Assembly: GCF_039522165.1 (NCBI RefSeq)
Contig: NZ_BAAADE010000010.1
Location: 1-64,000 of the forward strand
Reading direction: 5' to 3'
Length of the DNA: 64,000 nucleotides
DNA from: Paenochrobactrum glaciei
GTDB taxonomy: Bacteria > Pseudomonadota > Alphaproteobacteria > Rhizobiales > Rhizobiaceae
Numbering within the stretch: position 1 is the stretch's first letter; the number at the start of each line of letters is the position of its first letter. A program made the position numbers and the translations under genes. This document shows, one piece after another, positions 54,442 through 62,452 of the stretch. The notes under the pieces were generated by a model. That model did no database searches. It was not told where the DNA came from and saw nothing but the letters and a program-made list of their open reading frames with translations.

Positions 54442-54598
54442 TGATACCTGCCCTGTTCTGGAATGCCTGACCGACAGCCTCGGCAGCTTTAAGCGCTGCC
54501 TGCTGTTTACCATCATGAATGCCGAGCGCGTAAAAAAAGAGGCCTGAAACTGCCCCTCCGATGAATGCGCCAATGATATGTTGAAGTGTGAGCCTCAT
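54338..54598 (-). CDS. Inner-membrane spanin (Rz-like)
   Basis: An 86-residue protein with one N-terminal transmembrane helix (IIGAFIGGAVSGLFFYALGI, about 8-27), then a helical periplasmic domain with GKQQAALKAAEAVGQAFQN and ECEQ-like regions. This i-spanin links to the o-spanin to fuse membranes at lysis. The start overlaps the endolysin by four bases (ATGA). Confidence 0.75.
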   Translation of the reverse strand: MRLTLQHIIGAFIGGAVSGLFFYALGIHDGKQQAALKAAEAVGQAFQNRAGINETITNMDGFTLCVELGGVRDQCEQLRGLAEDQP

Positions 54599-55251
54599 AC
54601 GGATTGTTCCCGCATGCGCTTAATCAGATAATATACACCGATACCAAACGCCCCAACCATGATAATCGCCAGCGCCCATTGGATTGGTGACGATCCTGCG
54701 GCCATACCGCCAAGCCCTGAAAGCAAGCCACCAGCTGAGGCAATTAATTCAGGTTTAAGCAGAGTATCTTTCTTCTGTTCAGGGGCAATGTAGTTGGAAG
54801 AGACGAAATCACCTTTAGCCCAAAGACCCGCTTCGGCAGCACGTCGATTGACCAGCCCCTGCACTCGTTTACCGCCAGCGTTCACCCATTTCATAAGCTC
54901 TGCCGGTACCGCGCCGTAATCACCTCCATTCAGTTTTTTAAGCAATGTGGATTTGTGAAGAGAGCCAGTGTTGAAATCAAACGAAACAAGCGCTGCATAC
55001 TGATTATCGTTAAGAGGCACTTTGACCAGATCAGTTACCCGTTTTTCAAACTTCGCCAGATCAGCACGCAGAATACGCACCGCCTCCTGATCATTGATCT
55101 TCATGCCAGCAACGACCTTGGGCGCTCCGGCCGCTGATGTATGGCCATAGCCAATTGTCCAGATACCAGCCACATCCTGGTAAGCAGTCAGCCGTTTGCC
55201 TTCCCATTTCTGGATGTGCGAAAGCCCCGCCGCGCTAATACGTCGTGTCAT
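54595..55251 (-). CDS. Phage endolysin (GH24 lysozyme) with C-terminal transmembrane helix
   Basis: A 218-residue muramidase. RISAAGLSHIQKWEGKRLTAYQDVAGIWTIGYGHT contains the E-8-D/C-5-T catalytic set of T4/P22-type lysozymes near residues 17-35; VNRRAAEAGLW ends the GH24 fold near residue 145. Residues about 190-210 (ALAIIMVGAFGIGVYYLIKR) form a transmembrane helix, unusual for soluble endolysin. No N-terminal signal, so release needs a holin. ATG at 55251 has AAGGAAA upstream. Confidence 0.88.
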   Translation of the reverse strand: MTRRISAAGLSHIQKWEGKRLTAYQDVAGIWTIGYGHTSAAGAPKVVAGMKINDQEAVRILRADLAKFEKRVTDLVKVPLNDNQYAALVSFDFNTGSLHKSTLLKKLNGGDYGAVPAELMKWVNAGGKRVQGLVNRRAAEAGLWAKGDFVSSNYIAPEQKKDTLLKPELIASAGGLLSGLGGMAAGSSPIQWALAIIMVGAFGIGVYYLIKRMREQSV

Positions 55252-55270
55252 GTCATTTCCTTTCGGCAAT

Positions 55271-55293
55271 AAAAAACCGCCTCAGAGGCGGTG
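55271..55293 (-). terminator. Terminator between tail and lysis genes
   Basis: Seven-base perfect stem CCGCCTC/GAGGCGG with a single-base centre, followed on the minus strand by six Ts. Lies 13 bases past the stop of the tail-associated gene. Confidence 0.85.
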
Positions 55294-55305
55294 TGATTAG
55301 TCAGC

Positions 55306-55764
55306 TTAAAGCTTATGAGCCTCTCGCCAAAAGTCATCTTTCTGCTCAACAGACCATTGCATAGCCTGACGGACAATCTCGGCGAGTGGATGAGTTCGGT
55401 TGAAAGTCGACGCGCCTATGACGAGCATCTGGGCGTTGAATTGATCATCTTCTGTCAGTAGCTGATCGATGATCACTTGCAAAGGATCGGGTATTGTCCC
55501 GTTCTGTAAAGCGGCCAGCGCTTCCGCTTTTGTGATGATCTCCATTACGGCCAATTGCTGGAAGAATTGGCGGCGGCTGATTTCATCCGGTATTAGCTCA
55601 ATAACAGGCGGCGCAACGTAAGGCTCAATCACATTACCTTCAGCTTCCCACTCGGCAAGCATGACGCGGTGTCGATTACTCATATCATCCGGCACTACCA
55701 TCACCTGCCCATCGATAACAGCGATAATTGAGCCTTGTTCTGTGTACTTTGCACTTTCGATCAT
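55306..55764 (-). CDS. Tail-associated protein (tail-fibre assembly-like)
   Basis: A 152-residue protein beginning MIESAKYTEQGSIIAVIDGQ. ISRRQFFQQLAVMEIITKAEALAAL near the middle is common in small proteins encoded after phage tail fibres. It overlaps the tail-fibre gene by four bases. A chaperone or accessory of the fibre is the best guess. Ends at a terminator before the endolysin. Confidence 0.65.
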   Translation of the reverse strand: MIESAKYTEQGSIIAVIDGQVMVVPDDMSNRHRVMLAEWEAEGNVIEPYVAPPVIELIPDEISRRQFFQQLAVMEIITKAEALAALQNGTIPDPLQVIIDQLLTEDDQFNAQMLVIGASTFNRTHPLAEIVRQAMQWSVEQKDDFWREAHKL

Positions 55765-57467
55765 ACTGGAAACTCCGCGTCTAAAGTTATAGGCTGTGCA
55801 TCCACGTAAGTAAGCCCTGCGTTCGATGCAACAACTTCAAATTTTAAGTTTAATTTAGTCACTGTATATAAATGCGAACTTTGAATATTGAGTACGTTAG
55901 CGGGGTCAATTCCAAGTTTAATTGCAGTGGGGGTTTGTCTCATGCTGACGGGAAAACTTACCAATGTAGTTGATGACTTTTGGGGGGCGTCAGCGTGAAA
56001 TGTTATGGATGCGTATGTCTTAGAAAAGTATCTAAAGCACAGCGCCTCCTCTTGCTGAATATGACGCAGTGAAAACGGATCGGCCTCAGCAGTAGCGTCG
56101 CCTTCTACGAGGGAGACGTGAGCAATATCATATGCGATACCCGCGTGGCGCGGAGAAAACTGTATGGCCACATGCAAATTGCTATCTTCGCCTATCTCTT
56201 TACCGACAATGCTAGGTAGATCACTTGCAGTTGATACTTTCTGAAACGCCTCTGAAACTGTTACAGCGTTCGCGAAGATTGTTGGCACTGTGGCACTACC
56301 ACCAACACCAAACCGCTGTGCAGTGTATATTGTGAAATCGACAGGTGTTCCGCTTGGGCTACCTAAAAGGGCGGTAAATGTGGCAGTTTTCCCTGCAAGG
56401 GTAGCTACACCCTCGATAGCTTGCAGTACGTAGACCTCACCCGTTGTGGGTGCCGTGACGAACGACAAACGCATAAAATATCCCGGACTGCCTTGATCAA
56501 AGTATGGCCCTACCATTTCAACTAAAAGAGGCTGGTTTGTGCTGTTGACAACCCCCCATCGATCAGCGGTATACGACCTGCCACCGGCCGGTACCGTGAA
56601 TGAATTGCCACGCTGCCAAACGGTGAAATCGCCATTAATGATCTTATTGCGGAAACCAGAAAGAAGATCGGCGCCAATGTTCGCGCGAGCCTGCCCTTGT
56701 TCTTCTGGAGTGTGAGCCTGCACTGCATCGACACGGACGGCCTTATCAGTCAGAGCGGCTTCGATCTTCTGGCTGACCTCCTCCTTTGTGTCGAAGTCGA
56801 TGAGATCAGAAGTATTGGCCTTTTCATCCAGCACTTCCTGCAAACCTGTGACAGACCCAAGTGCAACCTTCTCTGCTTCTTTAGCAATTAGAACTTTACC
56901 CGTGCCGTCAGGATCGTAAACAGCCTGTAACATGTCGCCGATACCAGTTGGCTTAATCCACAAGCCGCCACGAGTTAGAACGGCATCAGGATCAGCCGAT
57001 CCCGCAGCTAAAATATCTGTTGTCGTAATGGTGTCTTTTAATGCTAGAGCGCCAAGGTCTGATGACTGCGCTGCGCCATCGGCCAACACTCCCTGATCAG
57101 CAGTGGCAAAATCTTCAATACTACGGCTAGCGGCTGTTCCAAGATCAATCGCATTAGCTTTGAGGATTAGTGCTGCTTGTGTAGCTGACGAAATCGGCTT
57201 ATCGGCATCGCTTGTATTTTCGACATTCCCAAGACCAATATCCGCCTTGGCAAGAGTAATTGTTTTGCCAGCTTTCCCATTGACTGATTGAACCGCTGTA
57301 GTTGCGGCTTCGCCCTGCTCGGAAGTTGCAAAATAAGAAACGTCTTTGGAGGCAGCTGAGCCAAGAGAAGCTGGGGTCGCTGCCACATCAGTTCGTACGC
57401 CTGCTTCAACTTCTGACTTAGTCGCTGATGGAATTTCAAATGAATGCGTATGATAAGGGACTGCCAT
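55761..57467 (-). CDS. Phage tail fibre protein
   Basis: A 568-residue protein beginning MAVPYHTHSFEIPSATKSEVEAG. Repeated ...SAASKDVSYFATSEQGEAA / GLGNVENTSDADKPIS ... segments in the first 150 residues are the shaft-repeat type of tail fibres. Residues about 270 onward form the receptor-binding part (FRNKIINGDFTVWQRGNSFTVPAGG...). GGAGGGG lies just before the ATG, so 57467 is chosen over a longer frame. It sits two bases past the 47-codon gene. Host range determinant. Confidence 0.85.
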   Translation of the reverse strand: MAVPYHTHSFEIPSATKSEVEAGVRTDVAATPASLGSAASKDVSYFATSEQGEAATTAVQSVNGKAGKTITLAKADIGLGNVENTSDADKPISSATQAALILKANAIDLGTAASRSIEDFATADQGVLADGAAQSSDLGALALKDTITTTDILAAGSADPDAVLTRGGLWIKPTGIGDMLQAVYDPDGTGKVLIAKEAEKVALGSVTGLQEVLDEKANTSDLIDFDTKEEVSQKIEAALTDKAVRVDAVQAHTPEEQGQARANIGADLLSGFRNKIINGDFTVWQRGNSFTVPAGGRSYTADRWGVVNSTNQPLLVEMVGPYFDQGSPGYFMRLSFVTAPTTGEVYVLQAIEGVATLAGKTATFTALLGSPSGTPVDFTIYTAQRFGVGGSATVPTIFANAVTVSEAFQKVSTASDLPSIVGKEIGEDSNLHVAIQFSPRHAGIAYDIAHVSLVEGDATAEADPFSLRHIQQEEALCFRYFSKTYASITFHADAPQKSSTTLVSFPVSMRQTPTAIKLGIDPANVLNIQSSHLYTVTKLNLKFEVVASNAGLTYVDAQPITLDAEFPV

Positions 57468-57468
57468 T

Positions 57469-57612
57469 TTACCCCTCCGTTGACGGGTTAGCCGCAGCCA
57501 GCAATTCAGCAAGCGACACATGAATAAGCTTGCCATTTGCGTAGATGACGACGCGAATTTTTGATTTATCTTTAATGCTGCCTATCGCAGCTGGGAGGAT
57601 TGCTTGGGTCAT
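57469..57612 (-). CDS. Small phage protein (47 aa)
   Basis: A 47-codon ORF (MTQAILPAAIGSIKDKSK to NPSTEG). It starts on the last base of the collar-protein gene stop (TGATG) and its end supplies the ribosome-binding site of the tail fibre gene. Small proteins of this position are common in tail clusters of Rhizobiales prophages, but function is unknown. Confidence 0.65.
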   Translation of the reverse strand: MTQAILPAAIGSIKDKSKIRVVIYANGKLIHVSLAELLAAANPSTEG

Positions 57613-58562
57613 CAGAATTTAATCACCATATAGACAGTGTTGTTAACCGGCCTTGCCTCACTTCCACCTTCAGAATTTGTATGCCCACTAACTCGGTGCT
57701 TATGCCGACCAGTAGTGTTGGTTGACAGTACGCCAGAGCCTCCCTTCCCAGCAGGTCTCATACCGCCATGATTTAACTCAGTCGCGGGACCAGGGTATGT
57801 ATGGTAATGATCTCCATCAAAATCGGTTTCCCCTGAAAACGGGTGAAGGTGAGCTTTGTTTTGATCGCCTTGCTGTGCCCCGAATACACGACCGCTATCA
57901 AGACCTCGCCCGTCATCCCAGCCGCGCATGAAAACACCACGCCAATCAGGAATTTGAAACGTCGTTGCGCCATCTCCAGCCCCGAAACGGGTTCCAATGA
58001 CATTAAACAGTGCAGAATAAACCGTCCGCGAAACTGCCCTCCCATCGCAGTACAGGTATCCGGGCAAGTCGATGGGGGCGGCCATGATTTCATATGAACC
58101 AACCGGCTTCAGAGACAATGTAGGGTTTAGCAGTAACCAGCCACCTGCATTCCCATCCAGTACGGATGAATAGACCACTTCATAAATGCCGTTAGCGGTA
58201 ATGTTACCTGATGCTAGTTGTGTGATGCCGGTATTTGCCGACACGCGGAATATCGGCTTTGATCCTATTGAGTTAACATTGAGTGTGGCCGTACCAGTGT
58301 TTGTGTTAGCTGCTCTGAAAGCAACCCGAATACCATCCATATAAGAATTAAACGGGCTTTTCGCAGCAAAGGTGATCACGTTTGCTGTTCCGGCTGTCGT
58401 TGTCACCCCACCAAGATCAGACAGTAATTCCCTCATACGCTGCATCATGGAACGTGCCGAATTGTTAACGGTAGAGGGTGGCTGTCCTTCTTGCCAGTTA
58501 ATGTTGTCGTCTGAGTTGGCGTTGGATGCCGCCATGAGTGACCAGTCATAAATACTAGACAT
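57612..58562 (-). CDS. Tail collar-domain protein
   Basis: A 316-residue phage tail fibre/collar protein. N-terminal MSSIYDWSLMAASNANSDDNI segment (short-tail-fibre-like), then a beta-rich body; the phage Tail_Collar domain spans about 150-230 (LPGYLYCDGRAVSRTVYSALFNVIGTRFG, TTFQIPDWRGVFMRGWD). Downstream histidine-rich HLHPF and HYHTY suggest metal-bound trimer. Overlaps both neighbours by one base (TGATG). Confidence 0.85.
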   Translation of the reverse strand: MSSIYDWSLMAASNANSDDNINWQEGQPPSTVNNSARSMMQRMRELLSDLGGVTTTAGTANVITFAAKSPFNSYMDGIRVAFRAANTNTGTATLNVNSIGSKPIFRVSANTGITQLASGNITANGIYEVVYSSVLDGNAGGWLLLNPTLSLKPVGSYEIMAAPIDLPGYLYCDGRAVSRTVYSALFNVIGTRFGAGDGATTFQIPDWRGVFMRGWDDGRGLDSGRVFGAQQGDQNKAHLHPFSGETDFDGDHYHTYPGPATELNHGGMRPAGKGGSGVLSTNTTGRHKHRVSGHTNSEGGSEARPVNNTVYMVIKF

Positions 58563-58834
58563 CAGCCAGCCTGCCTTCCTTGATTGAGAAGCTGCATGAC
58601 ATAACCAGCCAGCGCATTTCCTGAATTATTGCCGTATTGAGGCTGTCCGCTCTGATCTGCGGCTGAGGGCATACCGCCGCCCTGACCGCCTCCAAAAGCT
58701 TTTTGCAGACCTTGAAGGCTATTACCAAAATCAGTCAGTCCATTAATTGCTCCACTTGCCAATCCGCTAGACAAGCCATTTGTGGCAGCACCAGATGCCG
58801 CACCTCCGAGCATCCCGAGGCCGATATTAGCCAT
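58562..58834 (-). CDS. Gly/Ala-rich phage structural protein
   Basis: A 90-residue small low-complexity protein, GMLGGAASGAATNGLSSG then GGGQGGGMPSAADQSGQP. The Gly/Ala-rich N-terminal half suits a membrane-associated or ejected virion protein. Overlaps the upstream gene by eight bases and shares a one-base overlap with the collar gene. Function unknown. Confidence 0.65.
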   Translation of the reverse strand: MANIGLGMLGGAASGAATNGLSSGLASGAINGLTDFGNSLQGLQKAFGGGQGGGMPSAADQSGQPQYGNNSGNALAGYVMQLLNQGRQAG

Positions 58835-59624
58835 TCGACACCTTCTTTCCTAAAAGTGATTGAACATAGTTCGCCAAAGCTGTTGCTTGCTGTGATGATG
58901 GGCCTTGCACTGGCGCCAACTGCATTGCAGGAGTTTGCGGAATTTGCTGCTGCCCACCGCCTGCTGCCATGGAGCCAAACATTTGGCCTGCGCCGTCGAG
59001 ATAATTGCCGTTTTTGATCTGATCGACCCCGCCTATAAATGATGGCGGTTGCCGTGTGGGTGTGGCAGCGAACGCACTCATGATGCCGGCGGATTGCGGC
59101 TCTCCAACCGTAAGTGAGCTTTCCGTTGGTTTAGCAGGAGTTCCGTTTTGCTGTGATGATGACTGCGCAGCAACTTGCGAACCTGCACCGCCATATGCCT
59201 CAGTGAGCCAACTTGGCGCGTTCTTGCCAGAACCGCCCGCCCCCCAAACTCCGGGTGTCCCAAAGCCAACATGCATTGATCCGGGCTGCATATAGCCTTG
59301 CCCTGCCCCAAACCCAGTAATTCCTGCTTGCTTACCTTGTCGGACAATATCTTGAAATATTGGCAAGTCATTCGGGTTAGCCCAATCAAGTCGGCGCCCG
59401 TCTTTGTAGAAAAAAACATCCGCCGCGTTGCCGTGGTCATGACGGACTGAACCTACACGAGAGCCACCTGAGCCTTTTGCAGGCTGGCCACCTGAAAAGA
59501 CCTCCATCGATACACCCATTTGAGGTAAGAACCCGCCGAAAGCAGTTTGCAGTTGCGGGCTTAACGGGAGATTGCGTGTTGCGCCTTGGTTGGCATACCG
59601 CAACCACGCTGGGGTTTGCACCAT
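58827..59624 (-). CDS. Virion protein with peptidase M15-like domain
   Basis: A 265-residue protein. Residues about 45-125 have SVRHDHGNAADVFF and GSMHVGFG, the H-x3-G-x-A-x-D ... H pattern of zinc D-Ala-D-Ala peptidases, suggesting a virion-associated wall peptidase for entry. The remaining C-terminal 130 residues are Gly/Gln/Ala-rich. GGAGAA before ATG 59624 supports it over ATG 59636. The terminator hairpin lies just upstream. Confidence 0.7.
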   Translation of the reverse strand: MVQTPAWLRYANQGATRNLPLSPQLQTAFGGFLPQMGVSMEVFSGGQPAKGSGGSRVGSVRHDHGNAADVFFYKDGRRLDWANPNDLPIFQDIVRQGKQAGITGFGAGQGYMQPGSMHVGFGTPGVWGAGGSGKNAPSWLTEAYGGAGSQVAAQSSSQQNGTPAKPTESSLTVGEPQSAGIMSAFAATPTRQPPSFIGGVDQIKNGNYLDGAGQMFGSMAAGGGQQQIPQTPAMQLAPVQGPSSQQATALANYVQSLLGKKVSNG

Positions 59625-59637
59625 TGCTTTCTCCATA

Positions 59638-59664
59638 AAAAAAGCCCCGCAAAAGCGAAGCTGT
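59638..59664 (-). terminator. Minus-strand hairpin-T run before the M15-like gene
   Basis: On minus, AGCTTCGC-TTTT-GCGGGGCT (two G-T pairs) followed by seven Ts, between the 71-residue gene stop and the M15-like gene. Likely attenuates transcription; not fully blocking, as downstream virion genes must be expressed. Confidence 0.75.
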
Positions 59665-59688
59665 GATATTCAACTGCTAACTAAATTT

Positions 59689-59904
59689 TTAGTATCGAAC
59701 CGTCAGCGTCCCAGTGACATTGAAGCTTTGTCCTCCGAAGCTATGAGAATGAGAGCCACCCAATGCTCTGCCGTTGACTAGGGAAGGTCTGTTCGAAAGG
59801 TATCTATAAAATGCCTCTGCTCGCTCTACAACTTTTTCAGAATTTCCCTGATAATCTTTGAGGGCTAAGCGGAGGCATTCAAGTCTTAATTCTTCTGGTG
59901 TCAT
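59689..59904 (-). CDS. Small phage protein (71 aa)
   Basis: A 71-residue protein MTPEELRLECLRLALKDYQG with a helical N-terminal half (residues 1-35) and a beta-rich Gly/Ser C-terminal end (GGSHSHSFGGQSFNVTGTLTVRY). GGAATGGAAG precedes the start. Function unknown; lies in the virion gene order. Confidence 0.65.
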   Translation of the reverse strand: MTPEELRLECLRLALKDYQGNSEKVVERAEAFYRYLSNRPSLVNGRALGGSHSHSFGGQSFNVTGTLTVRY

Positions 59905-59967
59905 CTTCCATTCCTTTCAGGATTGAGTATTGTTGTGTGCTAAATTGTGATTGCTTCGGGGGAGCCA

Positions 59968-60372
59968 ATGAAGGCTATCAGGACACATTTACTTAAGGCT
60001 GCCCTACCAGCTGTAATAACGCTGAGCCTACCTACAACAGGGCATGCGCAGTCATTGTGTCAACAAATCTCTGGCGCCAACATTGTTGCGCAAGACGGCA
60101 CTTTCTTAGGCAATGTTTCGTCGCAATTTGATTCAAAATCCGTACTTAACGAATTTGGTACACACGGCAGTGAATTTTCAGGGCAAAGTATTTGGAATGA
60201 GTTTGGCTCTTACGGTGGAAAATTTTCTGATAAATCACCATTCAATGAGTTCAGTAGCACCCCTCCAATGATAATAAAAAATGGCCGTGTTATTGGTTAT
60301 CTATCCGTTCAAAGAGCATCGAACACGCTAAATCCTTATATACTTAAGACATGCAAGGATGAAATATTCTGA
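59968..60372 (+). CDS. Exported NEFG-repeat protein (prophage cargo)
   Basis: A 134-residue protein with a Sec signal peptide (about 1-28, cleavage after GHA). Residues 58-98 contain a 16-residue repeat: SVLNEFGTHGSEFSGQ, SIWNEFGSYGGKFSDK, then a partial SPFNEF. Cys31 and Cys129 could pair. Similar NEFG/NxYG repeat proteins of unknown function are found in diverse bacteria, as I recall. It is on the opposite strand to virion genes, as is usual for moron genes expressed in the lysogen. GGGGGAGCC before ATG 59968 decides the start. The surface or periplasm is its likely place. Confidence 0.7.
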   Translation: MKAIRTHLLKAALPAVITLSLPTTGHAQSLCQQISGANIVAQDGTFLGNVSSQFDSKSVLNEFGTHGSEFSGQSIWNEFGSYGGKFSDKSPFNEFSSTPPMIIKNGRVIGYLSVQRASNTLNPYILKTCKDEIF

Positions 60373-60404
60373 AAGATAAACCGCCCCCCAACCAAGGCTG
60401 ACGA

Positions 60405-60653
60405 ATGAACCAAATCGACCACGACCCTAAAACCATCGAACACATTCCCAACGAAAAGCGCCAACCAAAATGGATTTGGAAGGCGGGATGGGCGCTTGTT
60501 GCTTTGTTTTGGATACTTTTCTTAATAGACGGGATAAACTGGCCGCAAATAATGCTCGGCGTTGGGACGGGTTGCTTTTTAGTTAGCTGGGTTGCTGATA
60601 CAGCAGGGCTTAACGTCCCTGCCTCATGGCGTAGCAAGGCGCCCCGCCATTAA
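60405..60653 (+). CDS. Small membrane protein (prophage cargo)
   Basis: An 82-residue protein with a charged N-terminal part (to about residue 22) and two hydrophobic stretches: WKAGWALVALFWILFLIDGI and IMLGVGTGCFLVSWVADTA. Family unknown. It lies 32 bases after the NEFG-repeat gene, and may be cotranscribed; the last 30 bases overlap the convergent virion gene. Confidence 0.6.
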   Translation: MNQIDHDPKTIEHIPNEKRQPKWIWKAGWALVALFWILFLIDGINWPQIMLGVGTGCFLVSWVADTAGLNVPASWRSKAPRH

Positions 60654-62390
60654 GCCTCCCTGTGCATTAAATAGTGCGTTCAATAATGTTCGGCTTTCTG
60701 CTGTCATTGGGCTTCTGGCAATCTGATTTGCTAAATAACGCTGCGCTGTATCTGACATGAGTATTTTACCAGCGACCTTAGGCACTGCTGCACCTGCAGC
60801 CGCTCCGGCTAAACCAGTCATAACATCGCCCGTCGCACCACCAGCAATAGCCCCCATCCCAGCAGGAAGGCTCATAAGCCCGCGCGTAGCAAGGCGCGAT
60901 GCAGTTCCGCTGTCTGGCAGAGGTGTCATCGCAGCCTGACCGGCTTTAGCCAGTTGCGAGAAGTCAGTATTACCTAGCACATAAGCATCACCGTTGCCTG
61001 AAGATGCAGCCATCCTAAGTCGAGCAGGCGAGATAATACCAAGTGCAGCTTCTTCGCCGCCGCCCTTAGCGGCCTTCATCAGAACTTTCGAATTACCGTA
61101 CTGTCGTCGCAGCTCTTTCCAAACGCCAGCATCAACTCCCGAAACCGAACGTTCCATGGCGCTATCCAAAGCATTACGAATGCCGCGATATGCGTCTGCA
61201 AGTTCATTATCAGAGCCACGAGCGTTAAAAGCTCTTTTAGTCAAGCGTGATCGAATTGATTGATACTCGGACCCGCTCATCATACCGCCACCGGCCTTGA
61301 TGCGCTCCCCAACATCCTGAACAACACCCCCTAAAATCTGCTTTTGTTCCGATGGTAGAACTTTGTTGTATTCTTGAAGTGTTCCGAGCATATCACGCAA
61401 CAAATCACCATCAGCGGTCATATTGTTTCGCTTCGATATCCCTTCAAAGCCTTTAGATAACCTGCTTTGCAGGGCACGTAAACTATCTTCGTCGGCCAGA
61501 CCACTACCACCAGCACGGCGCATTGCTGCGTCTGTAAAAGCGCGCCCTTGCTCTGCCATAATATCAGCAGTTCTGCCGCCCCCAAGTTCGCTTTCAGCAT
61601 ATCGAAGACCGCGACTGCCGGTCTTCTGACCTGCGGTTAGCGGGATGCCTTCACCTTCTAAAAAGTGAGCTGCGGCTGTACGCTCTGGGGAGGCTGCAAA
61701 AGGGCTACGGACTTTCTGAAACGCTTTAGAAGCGCCATGAATAGCATACGGGGTTGCAAAACCCACTCCAAAGCCAAGCACCCCAGCATCTCTTGCCCCC
61801 TGTAGCCTGCCCTCTCCCCCTTCCCCCGCGCCAAATCCATAACCAGCTCCGAGAGCAGCACCTTCTGCACCCGATGCGAGCGCAACCGCTGGCAACCGCG
61901 CACCTGAATTAATCGCAGCATTAGTTGCTGACAATCCACCCTTAGCCAGACCAATGCCAGTACCAATTGCGCCACCAACCTGACCACCATAATACGCGAC
62001 AGGATGTTCTTCTGATGCTCTGCGTTCCGCTTCACGCATTCGTGCAAGGTTGTAATCGTAATTACCGCCAAATGGGATTGTCAGGCCTGCCGCCGCTTCA
62101 TCCAAAAGGTTAAAGCCAGCGCCCTGACCAATACCAAGGCCAAGCGCGTTAGCACCGCCCTGCGGGATATTCGGATTTGCGGGGCTTCGCATATCCTCCA
62201 TCTGGCCGGTGGCCGGATTAAGCACCATGCCCTCCGGCACTTGCCCATATGTCCCGTCACGATTGGCTTGTGGCTGCACTTTCTGCGCTGCATCTGGAAA
62301 CTTTGACGCGATCATATCTCGGATTTGTTCGCGTGGCATATCATCCGGAAACCGCACTTGCGTTCCGTCTGGCATCTTAACAATTGGCAT
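60624..62390 (-). CDS. Large virion (ejection/internal) protein
   Basis: A 588-residue protein. The start VKMPDGTQVRFPDDMPREQIRDMIASKFPD is a short conserved motif found at the N terminus of many prophage virion proteins. Then Gly/Ala-rich hydrophobic stretches (GLGIGQGAGFN, VGGAIGTGIGLAKGG, ASGAEGAALGAGYGFGAGEGGEG) and a helical C-terminal region with another Gly/Ala-rich hydrophobic part (GAIAGGATGDVMTGLAGAAAGAAVP). This composition fits internal proteins ejected with the DNA. No catalytic motif found. Confidence 0.7.
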   Translation of the reverse strand: MPIVKMPDGTQVRFPDDMPREQIRDMIASKFPDAAQKVQPQANRDGTYGQVPEGMVLNPATGQMEDMRSPANPNIPQGGANALGLGIGQGAGFNLLDEAAAGLTIPFGGNYDYNLARMREAERRASEEHPVAYYGGQVGGAIGTGIGLAKGGLSATNAAINSGARLPAVALASGAEGAALGAGYGFGAGEGGEGRLQGARDAGVLGFGVGFATPYAIHGASKAFQKVRSPFAASPERTAAAHFLEGEGIPLTAGQKTGSRGLRYAESELGGGRTADIMAEQGRAFTDAAMRRAGGSGLADEDSLRALQSRLSKGFEGISKRNNMTADGDLLRDMLGTLQEYNKVLPSEQKQILGGVVQDVGERIKAGGGMMSGSEYQSIRSRLTKRAFNARGSDNELADAYRGIRNALDSAMERSVSGVDAGVWKELRRQYGNSKVLMKAAKGGGEEAALGIISPARLRMAASSGNGDAYVLGNTDFSQLAKAGQAAMTPLPDSGTASRLATRGLMSLPAGMGAIAGGATGDVMTGLAGAAAGAAVPKVAGKILMSDTAQRYLANQIARSPMTAESRTLLNALFNAQGGLMAGRLATP

Positions 62391-62452
62391 AATAGACCCC
62401 TGATTGAGAATCGGGTTGAGTTTGCGCGTATTAATTTAATGGGGGAGCCAAA

